In this document: positions 1 to 12,539 of the stretch, piece by piece | How the letters are laid out: the number at the start of each line of letters is the position of its first letter | Numbering within the stretch: the first letter of the stretch is position 1 | Translations under genes and position numbers: made by a program | The notes under the pieces: generated by a model | Databases searched by the model: none | The model's input: the letters and a program-made list of their open reading frames with translations, nothing else | What the model was told of the DNA's origin: nothing | NCBI GenBank assembly: GCA_030704615.1 | Contig: CM060731.1 | Location: 20,460,001-20,524,000, forward strand | Length of the DNA: 64,000 nt | Origin: Takakia lepidozioides | Lineage: Eukaryota > Streptophyta > Takakiopsida > Takakiales > Takakiaceae | Direction: 5' to 3'

Positions 1-295
1 ACACATCTCACAACTCAAGAGTGTCATGTTGGAGGAGGCAGGCTTCTCCCTTCAGCGAGAACCCTCTGTACATGCAGGTGCTTCTACTTCAACAAGTTCT
101 TGAGTTCCACCACCCAACGCTGATGCATGGCCAACAAAACGAAATGGGAAATTGGTTCGTCATTTCCCTCCGACTGCCGAACACTTCGGCAAGGTGGAAT
201 CCGCTCGAATGCTTCAAGGTCATGTTACAGGCACTACGGAAGTTCCACATCCCGGGTATGGACGAATCTACACTATGATGACATCCACATCCGCT
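1..295 (+). repeat. Degenerate coding repeat, copy 1 (inverted partner at 20.5-20.8 kb)
   Basis: This stretch matches the reverse complement of about 20512-20808 almost throughout. Two blocks read in conserved peptide frames in both copies: one starting MLEEAGFSLQRE, and after a 1-nt shift one containing FPPTAEHFGKVESARML and GYGRIYTMMTSTSA. Many differences between the copies are synonymous in these frames, so a protein was once encoded. I do not recognise the family; a transposon or gene-family fragment are both possible. Both copies are frameshifted. The left end may run beyond the window. Confidence 0.6.
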
Positions 296-2589
296 ATCCA
301 TGAGGTCGACAGTTTCAAATTTCCCCCACTGCACCTGTCTTGATTTTGTTGGCATGCTTACAACAAGTTTGGGAAAGACAGGAAAATTTATACCCTGCAA
401 GCATCTGTATTTTATCTTCTTGAACAAAATGGTTTGTGATCCCAGACGCGACATCTTCATTCACCAGGCCACCATGAGTTTCAACGAGGTGATTACACTT
501 ATGCAGCGAGATAGAAGCACATAACATCCTCTTCACTTTGATCATCTGCAATTTCCATTACTGGATTCGCATGAATTGAAACTTGAACTTGATGTCCCTT
601 CGTATATTTGGTACCAGTGCAGCCTCCAATTATGTTGTGCAATGTGTGCCATTTCTTTCTTGTGAGTACTCGTTCGAAAATAGATGGAATGGATGCAAAT
701 GCTTCACAAGTTGTTCCTGCATTTTTATTTTTGGTGTTTTGGGTGAATGAATGCCATGGCTATAGGCCCCTCGGCTATAGGTGCTATATGTTTATGATGA
801 CATGGCATCTGGCAAGTTGTCCAAATGCCACGTCATTCTGTCGACTGCCACATCAGCAGGAAAACGACATGTCAGCAGGCCCTCGCCACGTCAGCCTCAC
901 GCTCACGCCACGTCAGCGTGACCCCACGCTCACCATTGCTTGAAATGTACGCTCTCACGCTCAAGCTCAAGCTCACGCGGAAGCGTCGTCCGCCTCTAGT
1001 GAATATCCACCAGAACTACTTCGTGCATTTTTGTCTTCTACTACCATCATCATTCAACCGTCTTCTTAAAGGTTGATACGGTGCTCGGGCCTCTATTAGA
1101 AGGAGGGAGGGTGCTCGTTCTTGACATTTCATCAAGCATAAACTACATTGACAGGCAGGACCAAAGAAGACGTTTGCAATTTGATTATAAATCTCCTCTA
1201 GCCATTCCACGTTACATTGTCTTTGTTTTGTGAGAGGACATTGTCAACTATTGCAATCATTTTGGATGGCTGAGAACATTGTCTCCCAACCCATGTCCAT
1301 CTACGCAGACAAAAAGAAGACATAGATGTTGCTGGTCCTCAATGTTAAATTTCAATGGCATGTTGAGCTAAAGGTCACCTCCAACGGGAGCTGAGTTGTT
1401 TAAAAAGAGGTTCCACTTGACGAAGGTAACAATTCAAGTTCCAGCAAGATCATTTGTTGTTCCTCGACCTAGATTGTTGGAGTTTCATGAGGCTTGTTTC
1501 AACTCATTTTCATGTTGCGATAATTTGATAATGTGTTAACAGAGGTACCGTCTTCAAGATGTTGTCCAGATTGCTTTGTTCTCACGGAGATTATGAAATA
1601 TTTTTGCTTTGTTTGGTCTGCTGAGCATTGCAAAGATACAACCGGTTATATAAAGCCTGGGATGAAATATCTTATTAAGGATATTGAGAACTCTTTTCTG
1701 GTCAAGTTTTCTGGGAAACCTTTCGCTAGGTAGAGGCAAATACTCATTATGGATTATGACCCATCCGGCTGCATAACAATGTGGCAATGGCTCAAAAGCG
1801 GTAGCAATAGAACTACGCAGACTGTCAGAAGAACAACTAAGGCTCTTCGAAACCCAGTGATTACTGTAATTCTTTTCATATTCACGCAATCAGATAATAA
1901 CGTGGATGATCTGGCTGACCTCACTATTAAAGCAGTGTGGCCTTTTATCTCGTGTATGGTTGGAGCTTCCTCCATTGTTGATTATGTCAGCAAGAACCAT
2001 GCCAAATCCTCTCGCTAGGCTATTGGTCATGATCTCACTTATTGGTATTAGTTTGGAAGATATCTTGATCCTTCTGTTTGACAGAAAGAGCCTGATTATT
2101 TAAGTATGTACTTCTAGAATGCCGAATCTACGCAATCATCATTTACAATGTCCGTATTTGAATGCATAGTCCACCATTTGTTTCTTGAACCTCGACTTAT
2201 AGTTTGACATATGTTTATTTGTTGTGAAGTTTAATTTTGTTTTCTAGATTTTTCCTAACATTAGGTGTATGAGCTGCTTTCCAATATTCAAGTGTTAGGC
2301 GAGGAATCAAATTTGACAGGAGAAAAAAGAGGTTCGAGATTAGAAGACTAAACAAGAAATATTTTGCAACAATCATTTACAAATAATAACCATATCATAC
2401 AAAACCATACATGGCACAATGGAACAATAGCCTTTGAAAGAAGGTCCAATACACGGAGAGAATGACGATTACCATTGAACACGTTTTATTTCAGGTGACG
2501 ATGTAAATAAGTCTCACCATCAAGCAATACAAAGTAACCTCAATTAGCCATCCGACGGCTATAACATCTAGAACATGAAGCCATGTTAG
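296..2589. other. No recognisable gene
   Basis: Only short open frames occur and none has a recognisable motif. About 826-960 holds several CACGTCAG-like words spaced tens of bases apart, resembling bZIP-type ACGT cores, but nothing shows that they act as a promoter. The last bases (2590-2593, AGTG) may be the target-site copy of the retroelement that follows. Confidence 0.5.
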
Positions 2590-2593
2590 AGTG

Positions 2594-2942
2594 TGTCAAG
2601 TTAAATAAGCACAGTGTGAAAACAGCTAGAATAAAACTAGTTATTTGTATTTAACACTTGGATTTAGGTCAAGTGTTAAATCAGGTGTCAAGTTTAGTTT
2701 GACACCTGGTCCGTCTTATCTTCACGAGAGCGGCAGTCGCGCGGCTCATCTTTCTCGAATTGAGCCTGCGCGACCGAGCTCCTGCATGCGTTTAGATCTG
2801 AGTGTACTCATGATGGGAGTGTAGGTTGTTGTGGGGTGAAGTCCCCATAGCTTGGGGTGCCCCTGGCTCGACTACTATTTCTAAGAGTGATGGTTTGGTT
2901 TTCATGTTTTGTGTAAACAGTGTGTTCGTTGGTTTTCTATCA
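2594..2942 (+). repeat. Left 349-bp terminal repeat (LTR-like)
   Basis: It begins TGTCAAG and ends CTATCA, and matches 14180-14528 over its full length with three differences that I could see, all transitions. It is followed by CTCGAG rather than a tRNA-complementary primer site. The 15 bases at 2944-2958 are the exact reverse complement of 2743-2757 inside the repeat, giving a short inverted repeat across the boundary. It could be a true 5' LTR, a truncated LTR or a separate TG...CA element. Confidence 0.75.
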
Positions 2943-3034
2943 CTCGAGAAAGATGAGCTCTTACCTGTGAGTGCAAGGTAGGAGTTGAGGGTTAGCACTT
3001 GCAAGATTACCTGTGTGTAAGTAGTGCTTAGTTT

Positions 3035-3185
3035 GAGAAGCATATCATTGAATGTGACCACAAGATTCAGCGTGCCCTGAAACGCCTGGAGGATGACGAT
3101 GCCGGAGCCACCACTGTTATTACAGTCGCTGAAGCTACCAAGTCACCAGAGGCTTTGGAGTACACAAGGAGAGACTTAAAAATGC
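3035..3185 (+). pseudogene. LUC7-like splicing factor fragment captured in the retroelement leader
   Basis: One frame reads through residues such as ECDHKIQRALKRLEDDD followed by TVAEATKSPEALE. LUC7-family proteins (U1 snRNP-associated 5' splice-site factors) carry a closely similar segment just before their central helix: an ECDRK-type start, RALKRLE, then a V-x-E-V/A-T-x-SPE-L-E stretch. The match is lost after about 3185 and the frame stops at 3218-3220. Only this piece of about 50 codons of a normally 300-400-residue protein is present. A CTTAG just upstream resembles a splice acceptor. It is likely a host fragment picked up by template switching or insertion. Confidence 0.65.
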
Positions 3186-5223
<2,038 letters not shown>

Positions 5224-5973
5224 ATGGCTGGGGGAAATGAGGACGTAATTGAAGGGCATGTCTCTTCTCTTAGTCTGTGCACACAAGGGGACAGGATTTA
5301 TGTTTCCCAAGGAACTCAGACTGATTTGAGTGGAGAACAGTTGGACGAGTTGATTGCATACTGGGAGTCAGGCATTAGCAGTAGACAACAGACTGCCGTA
5401 GTTGGCATTGAGGGCCTCAATATCGCCTTGGACAGTCAGAACTCTGTTGGAGCCAGCAGTTCTGCAGCTGTAGGTGAAATACCAAAGTGGTTGAAAGCTA
5501 GGCTTGGAACACAGCCAAAGACAGCCCCGGGGACCAAGGTGTTCAGCCACAAGGCCGTGGTGTACTGGAGTAGAGGAGCAGGAGCTACACAAGTTTGTGC
5601 AATCAGACAGCGTTGCAGCCGAACACGCTCTGCACAAGGCAACCACGAGCGGGGGTTCATTACCGAGGACAAGTTTGTTCTGTCTAAAGGGGATGCAATC
5701 ATTCGCAATGAGGACACCCGCAACCATCTCAAAGCTTTCGAGTTGAGAGACTATCAGACCCTACCTTTGTTTTTTTTAGTGTTCAGTGAGCGGGAGATAG
5801 GGGAGTATTGCTTTGTCTCTACCTGGCAGAAAGAGGAGGAGGGTTGGTTAGAGCGAGCTACTGTAGCTGGGGACAAGATTAGTGGCAGGTTTCTGGACAT
5901 AGATATACCTCCTACACCTTACCATCATGCAGAGCGAGGCACTTTGAGAGAAGTCTGGCAGTTGATAGCATAG
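5224..5973 (+). CDS. Accessory ORF upstream of gag, unknown function
   Basis: An uninterrupted 249-codon frame from ATG to TAG. It is notable because every other coding part of this element except the integrase is broken. The protein is acidic-to-neutral and appears soluble. The N-terminal third is rich in Q, S and T, the middle is basic (around residues 105-140), and the C-terminal part has aromatic patches (FFLVFSE, CFVSTW, GWLER). I see no signal peptide, no membrane segment and no metal-binding cluster. I do not recognise the family. Some plant gypsy lineages (Tat/Ogre) have an extra ORF before gag, so an element-encoded accessory protein is plausible; a captured host ORF is the alternative. 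Confidence 0.55.
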   Translation: MAGGNEDVIEGHVSSLSLCTQGDRIYVSQGTQTDLSGEQLDELIAYWESGISSRQQTAVVGIEGLNIALDSQNSVGASSSAAVGEIPKWLKARLGTQPKTAPGTKVFSHKAVVYWSRGAGATQVCAIRQRCSRTRSAQGNHERGFITEDKFVLSKGDAIIRNEDTRNHLKAFELRDYQTLPLFFLVFSEREIGEYCFVSTWQKEEEGWLERATVAGDKISGRFLDIDIPPTPYHHAERGTLREVWQLIA

Positions 5974-6492
5974 ATCAGGATTAGATCTTGCTTGGTCGGG
6001 CTTCTATTCTTCCCCTCCATCTCTGTACTATTTTCATTACCTTGTACTTGTAGTTGCCAAAGCCTCTCTTGGTGGAGGCCAGTCAGTCCGGGGTTTTGGG
6101 CTGGGATATTCTGCAGGATTAGCATTGCAGCTGGATTTGGTGTGGGGGTGTTGATGTTTTGATTTCTTGTGTTTGGATCCCCCCCAACACCTGCATGCTT
6201 GACTGTGCGCCATGTTGGTTTTGTGTGGGCGCTTGCTTTCATAGGGATTAGGCCGGATTTGATCACCGGTCAATCCTAGAGTATGCTGTCAGTGGTGAGG
6301 CTGGAGTGATGACCAGCAAGACCACCAGTGTTTCTTCTATGGTGAGGCTGGGTTGATGACCAGCCAACCATATGAGTTCTTGCGATGGATGCAGGTGCAG
6401 GTGCCCTGAGTCATTGGGATATGACCCTTAAAACTGCAACAGGTGCCCACCCGTGTCACTATTAGATTAGTACTAGAGCCTTATAGTGTCAC
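5974..6492. other. Spacer between accessory ORF and gag, with a short direct repeat
   Basis: Non-coding. A block of about 23 bases reading GTGAGGCTGG-x-TTGATGACCAGC (with small differences) occurs near 6295 and again near 6342. The stretch from 6000 to 6070 is pyrimidine-rich. It may hold a splice or internal initiation signal for gag, but nothing decisive is seen. Confidence 0.4.
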
Positions 6493-8330
6493 GTGGAGGA
6501 GGTGCACATTGTGAGTGTCATTACGGAGTTACCCAAGGGTGTTGAGGGGAGTACGGCTACAGGCAGTAACAGTGAGAGTGGGTTCACAAGACGAGGTATT
6601 CGGTTCAGACCACCTTCACCGCCACCCTCAATTACTGTAGAGTCAGACACAGACTCGGAGGCTTCATCAACAGGTGTGCACTTTCATTCGCCATTGTTGT
6701 GGGACGACATGGAGGAGATGTATGGAGCTACCAAGGGGCCTCGTAGGTACTCTGGAGCTGTGGGCACAATCGAGTTGGATGACTTTATCCAGGAGTTCGA
6801 CAGCTGGTGTGATTTGCAGCAGATGCGCAATCCACAGCTATTCACCCCATTCATGGCATGGAAGGGACTGTTCCAGCATTTGGAAGGCCGCCTATGGACG
6901 ATTACCACGAGTTCAGGCGAGGACATGAAGCAGAGATTGAGGAGTGGAGGATGTATTGGTCACCTGACTACGTCTCCATTACTCGAGGCATGACGCGACC
7001 AGTAGCTGCATCCGTACCAATAGCTCCCACTGCCAGCACTAGTAGTGGAGCAGGTAGTGCTGGTACTTCTGCAGGTGGTACCAGTTCAAAAGGTGCTACT
7101 ACTCCTCCTGCCACAACTACAACACATGTGCCTAGATTCAACCCGGTGGTGGAGTTCTTCCAGGAGTTGCGGAGGAACTACCAAGGTGTACGGACAGAGA
7201 AGCTGCGAAGTTTGCAAAACTTCCAGCGCAAACCCAGTGAGAGCCTGCGAGAGGCGTACACTCGTATGAGGCGCTTGATACGTGTGACCCGAGGGGTTAC
7301 TGAAGCTCAGACAATCCAGTTTTGGTATGGAATTCTGGACAAGGAGCTCAAGAGAAGGGTGCAAGATGCAACCCTGTTACAAGCAGCCCAACCCACATTA
7401 GCAGATGTGTTTCTGCTGGCTGAGCGGATTGAGCTCAACATGGTGGAGGACGAGTTGTTACAATTGGATTTGGCAAAGACATGCCTGTACGGGGCACAAC
7501 TGTCAGCCCACAGGCACAAGGGACTGCCCAACAGCGTGGTCAGGGGGGCAAGGTTGCCCAGCCCAAGTTCCATGGAGCTTACAGGGGACCTCAGGTGCAG
7601 AGGCCCGTGGCATCTTTTGCAGGCCAACAGCAACCAGGGGTGATATGTTGGACATGTGGAGGACCCCATGTCAAAAGAGATTGCCCAGAGAATGGCAGAA
7701 GGCCGGCACAAGCACAGCCTGCACAGTTGCAGTGTGGGCATTGTGGCAAGTATGGGCATGTAGATGCCCAGTGTTATGACTTGCATCCTGAGTTGCGCCC
7801 AGGCCAGTTCCAAGGGAACAATGGTGGCCGGGGGCGAGGTGGACCAGCCCAAAGAGGACGAGGTGGTCGGGCACGAGGTGCAGGCCAAGGGCAAGCTCCA
7901 CATGGCCAAGGACGCGGAGGTCAGGGTGTTGACCAAGGCATGGCCCAATCGGCTTCAGCAGCTAGAGCAGAGGCTCGCTGCCATGGCTATAGTTCAGGCG
8001 GTACCGGCTCCCAGGCGGGATGGTCCACCTCCTGCTCCTGAGGGAGGAGATATGGGAGGCATGGGATTCATGTGCGGAGCAGCACTACCACTAGAGCAGG
8101 TGGAGTCTGCTGCAGCCGTGACTCGAGGAGCAGCACGAGTTCCTGAGCCACGAGGTGCAGAGGTGGAGTTGGATTCACAACGTGGGGAGGCAAGCCGTCA
8201 GGCGAGGCTGCCTCAGTCATTCACCTTGGCGGAGACAGTATCAACGCCATCCATGGCACCTAGTTCTCGCCCGACTGTTACGAGGCGGAGGTTACTATGC
8301 CATTGGGGAGAGCTACACGTGCAGCACTGA
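6493..8330 (+). pseudogene. Ty3/gypsy gag (capsid and zinc-knuckle nucleocapsid), frameshifted
   Basis: Gag packages the element RNA into cytoplasmic particles. The reading moves through several frames: about 6493-6895 (acidic N-terminus, then a helix-rich capsid start), 6890-7470 (capsid core with FFQELRRNYQGVRTEKLRSL and AYTRMRRLIRV, like the plant retrotransposon gag domain), about 7480-7960 (nucleocapsid) and 7900-8330 (linker). Two zinc knuckles are visible: CWTCGGPHVKRDC (C-x2-C-x3-H-x4-C) and CGHCGKYGHVDAQC (C-x2-C-x4-H-x4-C), followed by Gly/Arg-rich RGRGG repeats suited to RNA binding. At least three single-base shifts break it. The start at 6493 (GTG) is uncertain. Confidence 0.8.
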
Positions 8331-8446
8331 CACCTGCTACCAAGGCTAGTGCAGCCGGGTGTGTTATTGGGGCAGCCACCTCTGTGTGTCAAGCCCCACT
8401 GTTCTCGGCAACCATGATTGCGACGCCGGGGGTGAGACCAGCTGCA

Positions 8447-8595
8447 GTGTTCAGACTAGCAGCAACTCTCTATGAGAGTGGGGAGGTCACTTCATCTTCT
8501 GCGGAGTTAGTGGAAGGTGCAGTGTTCGACTAGCAGCAACCTAATGAGAGTGGAGGGTCACTTCATCTTCTGCGGAGTTAGTGAAGGTGTAGTGC
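8447..8595 (+). repeat. Tandem duplication of about 75 bp
   Basis: Two adjacent units, about 8447-8522 and 8523-8595, each contain CTAGCAGCAAC, then GAGAGTGG, then the identical run TCACTTCATCTTCTGCGGAG. They differ by small indels. The duplication sits between the gag linker and the protease and adds to the frame breaks there. Confidence 0.75.
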
Positions 8596-8599
8596 AGAG

Positions 8600-9130
8600 G
8601 GATCCTCGGATTTGAGGGTCAAGACTTGCCACGGCTGCGCCATGGCAAGTTGCAGCTGCCAGGTTAGACAACCAGGGGGGGGTGGGGAGGACCAGTTTTC
8701 CTTTGAGTGGACCGCAGGCAAGAAGTACCGGCCACTTGCGGGTCTTGTTGACTCAGTAGTTCAGCCACTGATGTTGGGGCAGACTTCTATTTATTGCAGG
8801 TTTGGGGCCTCATGGAGCGGATTGGAGCCTTGTCCTTTCCAGATACAGACATCTCTGGGAGGATCAGAGCAGCTACGCCGGCATGACACGGCCCAGTTTG
8901 GCTATTATACTGGCAGCCGGATCATCCTGTAGATGGCTCAGTGATGCGAGCCAAGGCATGTGACAGACGCGGTCTCTTACGATGTCCTTGTTGGTGGGAG
9001 CAGTGTTATACCCCTGGGCTTCACCCTGGATTTCTGGGAGGAGTCAGCATCCTACAGCCTGGGATGGCAGTCCGGTTATGGTCGCCGTGCACAGCTCCCT
9101 GTGACATTCATTGGGGGGGTATTGCGCTTC
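8600..9130 (+). pseudogene. Retropepsin (gypsy protease) with mutated active site
   Basis: The element protease would cleave the Gag-Pol polyprotein. The frame gives YRPLAGLVDSVVQPLMLG, where the retropepsin signature D-S/T-G-A is expected; here the codons at 8750-8758 read D-S-V, so the catalytic-loop glycine is lost. Further on, VSYDVLVGG resembles the C-terminal hydrophobic-x-G motif of retropepsins, and LGFTLDFWEESASY follows. In-frame stops (near 8930) interrupt it. The protease, the DNMT and the RT occupy consecutive positions but different frames in this copy. Confidence 0.65.
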
Positions 9131-9389
9131 CTCAATCGTGGCAAGATGGCCGAACACTACCGCCTTCACAGCTGCAGTTATTTGGCCCTGGAGAGTTGCT
9201 TGGAAGGCAATGCCCATGCAGAGGATGTGCCACCTCCAGCAGAGCAGGATGACATGCATGGTACGGCGAGTGCCCTGCCATTTGCTCACACTCCCGTTGT
9301 GGGGTACGAGCAAAGGATTTGCAGCAGCTGCTGAGGACGGGTGCAACAAGCTTGGGTAGAAGCTTTTGTATCGTCAGGAGAGGAGGAGA

Positions 9390-10713
9390 GTTCGGTGATT
9401 GCACCAGTGCCACCTCAGTTGTCGCCATTGGACACCACACCTCTTGTGTGGCAACGGGCCGGATGAAGGCATTTGCCTTCTGGACTGTTTGGCGGGATCA
9501 GCACGGATTGGCTGCTGTGCTACAGGCAGGTGTGCGGGTAGGCGTTACCTGTATGTGGAGAGGGATGAGACTGCACGACGCGTCTCACTGCGCCATGTGG
9601 CTCAGTTGGTACAGCAGTACCCTGACTTGTTGCCTGTGTCTGCAGTTCGTGGATACCAACAAGCCTTGCCAGCAGACATTTCTTGTGGGGGCGCAAGATT
9701 TGGAGCAGGTTGGCTCCATTGATCTGGTAGTGGCAGGTTTGGCCCTGCCAAGGGCATTCATCAGCCGGGCATGGCAATGGATTGCGAGACTCGAGGACGG
9801 GTCTGTTTTGGAGATGGTGCGGATTTTGCGCTGCTTGCAGCTTCATCAAGCTGTATCTCCAGCATACATCTTGGAGAATGTGCCACTGATGGGTGATTCT
9901 CGGGCCAGGGTGATGGCCAGTGTGCATCAAGTCCGGTCGTGGCTTGGGTCAGCAGTGTTGCTGGATGCAGCTGCAGTGGGGTCACGGGCTCATCGTCCAC
10001 GACTATGGTGGACTAACTTGATGCCACCCGCACTGCTCAAGCGTGCATTTGATGGGGTGCAGCGGCCAGCACACCTCACCGTGGATGGCATTTTGGACAC
10101 AGGAAGGCAGTCTCAACGTGTGAGACACGATGACCGTTCGCCTTTGGCAGTGGTCAACAGGGTGGGTCAACCACGAGCAGCATTACCTACACTGCTCAGC
10201 TTCCCAGGATCCCATGCTTTTCGGGATGGTGGACCTGGCCTCCTGTGGGATGCTCAGTTGCAGCAGTTAGTGGAGCCTAATGCCGACGAGCGAGAGCGGG
10301 CTATGGGGTTTTCCACTGGGACCACGGCGGTGCCTTCTCTTTCTGAGGCATCACGTCGTCAGGTGTTGGGGCAAGCAATGGATCTCAATTGCTTGACCTG
10401 GATTGTCAGCTTGGCTATGGCTGAGCAACGTAGAGTGCGGAGTGCACTTCCCTTGACGGTCTCTCTGCCTACCGAGACGGTACAGGCAGCGAGTGTGGGG
10501 CGAGCCGTGAGGACCACGAGGTGTAGACATCCATGGCACACGTGGGAGGTGCTCGAGGTTCAGAGGGAGTTGGCAGCGAAGGCAGCTGTGATGGATGAGG
10601 TTGGGGATTCTTCTCGGGATGAGGAGGTTCTCAATGATGAGATGATGGGGCAGGATGAGGCCTTGTCATTGACTGAGCAGGAAGGGGGTACTGCTCAAGA
10701 GGTTGCAGCATAG
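9390..10713 (+). pseudogene. C5-cytosine DNA methyltransferase domain inside the retrotransposon pol region
   Basis: Such enzymes transfer a methyl group from S-adenosylmethionine to cytosine C5 in DNA. The motifs run in linear order. Motif I (DLFGGIST-like, 9485-9505) is followed by GLAAVLQAG and an acidic motif II-like VERDETARRV. Motif IV WPCQGHSSAG has its catalytic Cys at 9746-9748. Then come ENV (9874-9882), SRAHRPRLWWTN (about 9982-10020), ERERAMGF (about 10285-10311) and RRQVLGQAMDLN (about 10351-10386). The motifs lie in three frames: motif I in one, motif II in another, and the PCQ block (9740-9811) one base off the long frame that carries everything after it. The domain is about 340 residues. 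Linear order differs from plant DRM enzymes, which are permuted; SAHRP and the GLFW region resemble DNMT3 types. It ends at TAG 10711-10713, in frame with RT. Confidence 0.85.
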
Positions 10714-12539
10714 CAACCACGGGACGCGTCCTCTACCTCTAAGCCCACTGGACTTAAGGTTGCAGTTACGGAGGACAATTGGGAGCCTGACATTGGACCC
10801 ATTGTCACCGGAGGAGAGAGACGACGTATACGGCGGTTCCTGAGGGCTTACAGGAATTGCTTTGCCTTCAGTTTGAAAGACTTGGGAGCACTGAAGGGTC
10901 AAGAGATCCGTATTGAGTTGGCCACTGACACGCCAATCTTTCGGAGACCCTATAGATACAGTGACATGGAGAGGTCTTTGATTCAGATGAGGACTCAAGA
11001 TCTCTGGGAGGCAGGTTTGGTGGAGCTCTCTGGTGGAGAGTATGCTTCAGCCACAGTGATGTCTATGGCAATTGGACGGAGAGACGTATGTGCGGTGATT
11101 ACCGGCCTGTAAATCGTCAGACCAAGTCCGATAGGTATGCCATGCCAACACCAGAGGAGATCTTTGATGCCATTGGGCATTCCAAGGTCTTTAGCACGTT
11201 GGATTTACGATCCGGATATCACCAGTTGCCGATCAAGGAGGCGGATAAGCAAAAGACGACATTCTGGGGGATCAATGAGCACGGGAAGGATTGCCTATAC
11301 CAGTGGCGGTTCTTACCATTTGGGCTTAAAAACGCTCCCGCTGAGTTTCAAAGAGTCATGGACAGGATTCTAGCAGGGGTGGAGTTTGCTCGGTGCTACA
11401 TAGATGACATCATCATCTTTAGTGCTACGGTGGAGGAGCATGAGAGACACCTTCAGGGGGTATTTGAGCGCTTGAGGACGCACGGATTGAAGTTACATCC
11501 GGGCAAGTGCAAGTTTTTCCACAACCAGATTGAGTATCTGGGTCACATGATATATCCTGGAGGATTGGGGGTACAACAGACTAAGGTAGAGTCCATTGCA
11601 CAGGTTCCACGCCCCACGGATGTGAGCCGAGTTCGAGCTTTCATGGGGTTAGCAAACTATTACAGACGGTTTGTTAAGGGATTTAGTGCCATTGCAAAGG
11701 CTCTAACCAAGCTGACCAAGGTGGACCAGGAGTGGCAGTGGGAAGATGAGCAAGAACAAGCTTTTCAAGAGCTCAAGGCGAGGTTGACCTCGGCGCCCAT
11801 CTTGAGACGACCTATCAGGGGGCGTCCTTTTCAGCTGCATACAGATTGGAGCATGCTGGGGCTTGGAGCGGTGCTCACACAGGTGGATGATGAGGGAAGA
11901 GAGTTCGTAGTGGCTTATGCTAGCCGCTCGAACAATGCTGCAGAGTCTAAGTATAGCTCATATGAGGGAGAATGCTTAGCTGCAGTGTGGGCCGTGGCAC
12001 ACTTCAGGTGCTATCTATACGGCAATCTCTTCACCCTTGTCACGGATCACCAACCACTCAAGTGGTTGATGGAGTCAGACAAGCTTACGGGGAAGCTTGC
12101 ACGGTGGGCACTCATCCTTCAAGAGTATGACTTTCAGGTGGTGCATCGACCGGGTTTGGTCAATCGAAATGCAGATGGGTTGAGTCGCAATCCATGCACG
12201 AGCCAGCAGGATGACACTGGAGCTCGGTGGCATGGTGAGACGGACGAGGAGATGGTGCCCGGATGGCATGCATCTGCATTTCTGTGTATCTTGGCAGCGG
12301 AAGGCCAGGTTGGACCTACAACAGGGATGACTGTAGATCAAGTGTCTGAGGACCCTGAGGCCAGCAATGAGCAGGGTGGCGCCAAAGATATACATGAGGA
12401 TTCAGTTGTGTTGGACTACCTCCGCAGTGGAGACACGGCAGCCACTATGACTGCCAAGGAGAGGGATCGGATCCTACAACGAGCCAAGAGGTTCAGGTGG
12501 GAGGGGACACACCTGCTCCGAGTGTGGGAGGATGGTTGA
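10714..12539 (+). pseudogene. Ty3/gypsy reverse transcriptase and RNase H
   Basis: This part copies element RNA into DNA. The frame before 11050 gives the RT entry region (RIELATDTPIFRRPYRYS). A small deletion near 11060 removes the usual lysine-containing strand after the conserved VM and shifts the frame. From 11088 the palm is intact: CGDYRPVNR, LDLRSGYHQLPI, LPFGLKNAPAEFQRVMD and the catalytic YIDD (11397-11408). RNase H follows with acidic residues in HTDWS, YEGECLA, TDHQPLKW and NADGLSR. The frame ends at TGA 12537-12539 but simply continues into the integrase, so the stop looks like a point mutation (possibly CGA to TGA). The DNMT frame also continues into the RT start except for TAG 10711-10713, which implies one ancestral polyprotein. 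Confidence 0.9.

Noticed and set aside
7307-7948. 213-codon minus-strand ORF across gag
   Set aside because: It lies antisense to the recognisable zinc knuckles and has no motif; a shadow of GC-rich gag.
9390-11112. Programmed frameshifting as the reason for the many frames
   Set aside because: Shifts occur inside single domains, in both directions and close together, and a deletion is seen at 11060; mutation fits better.
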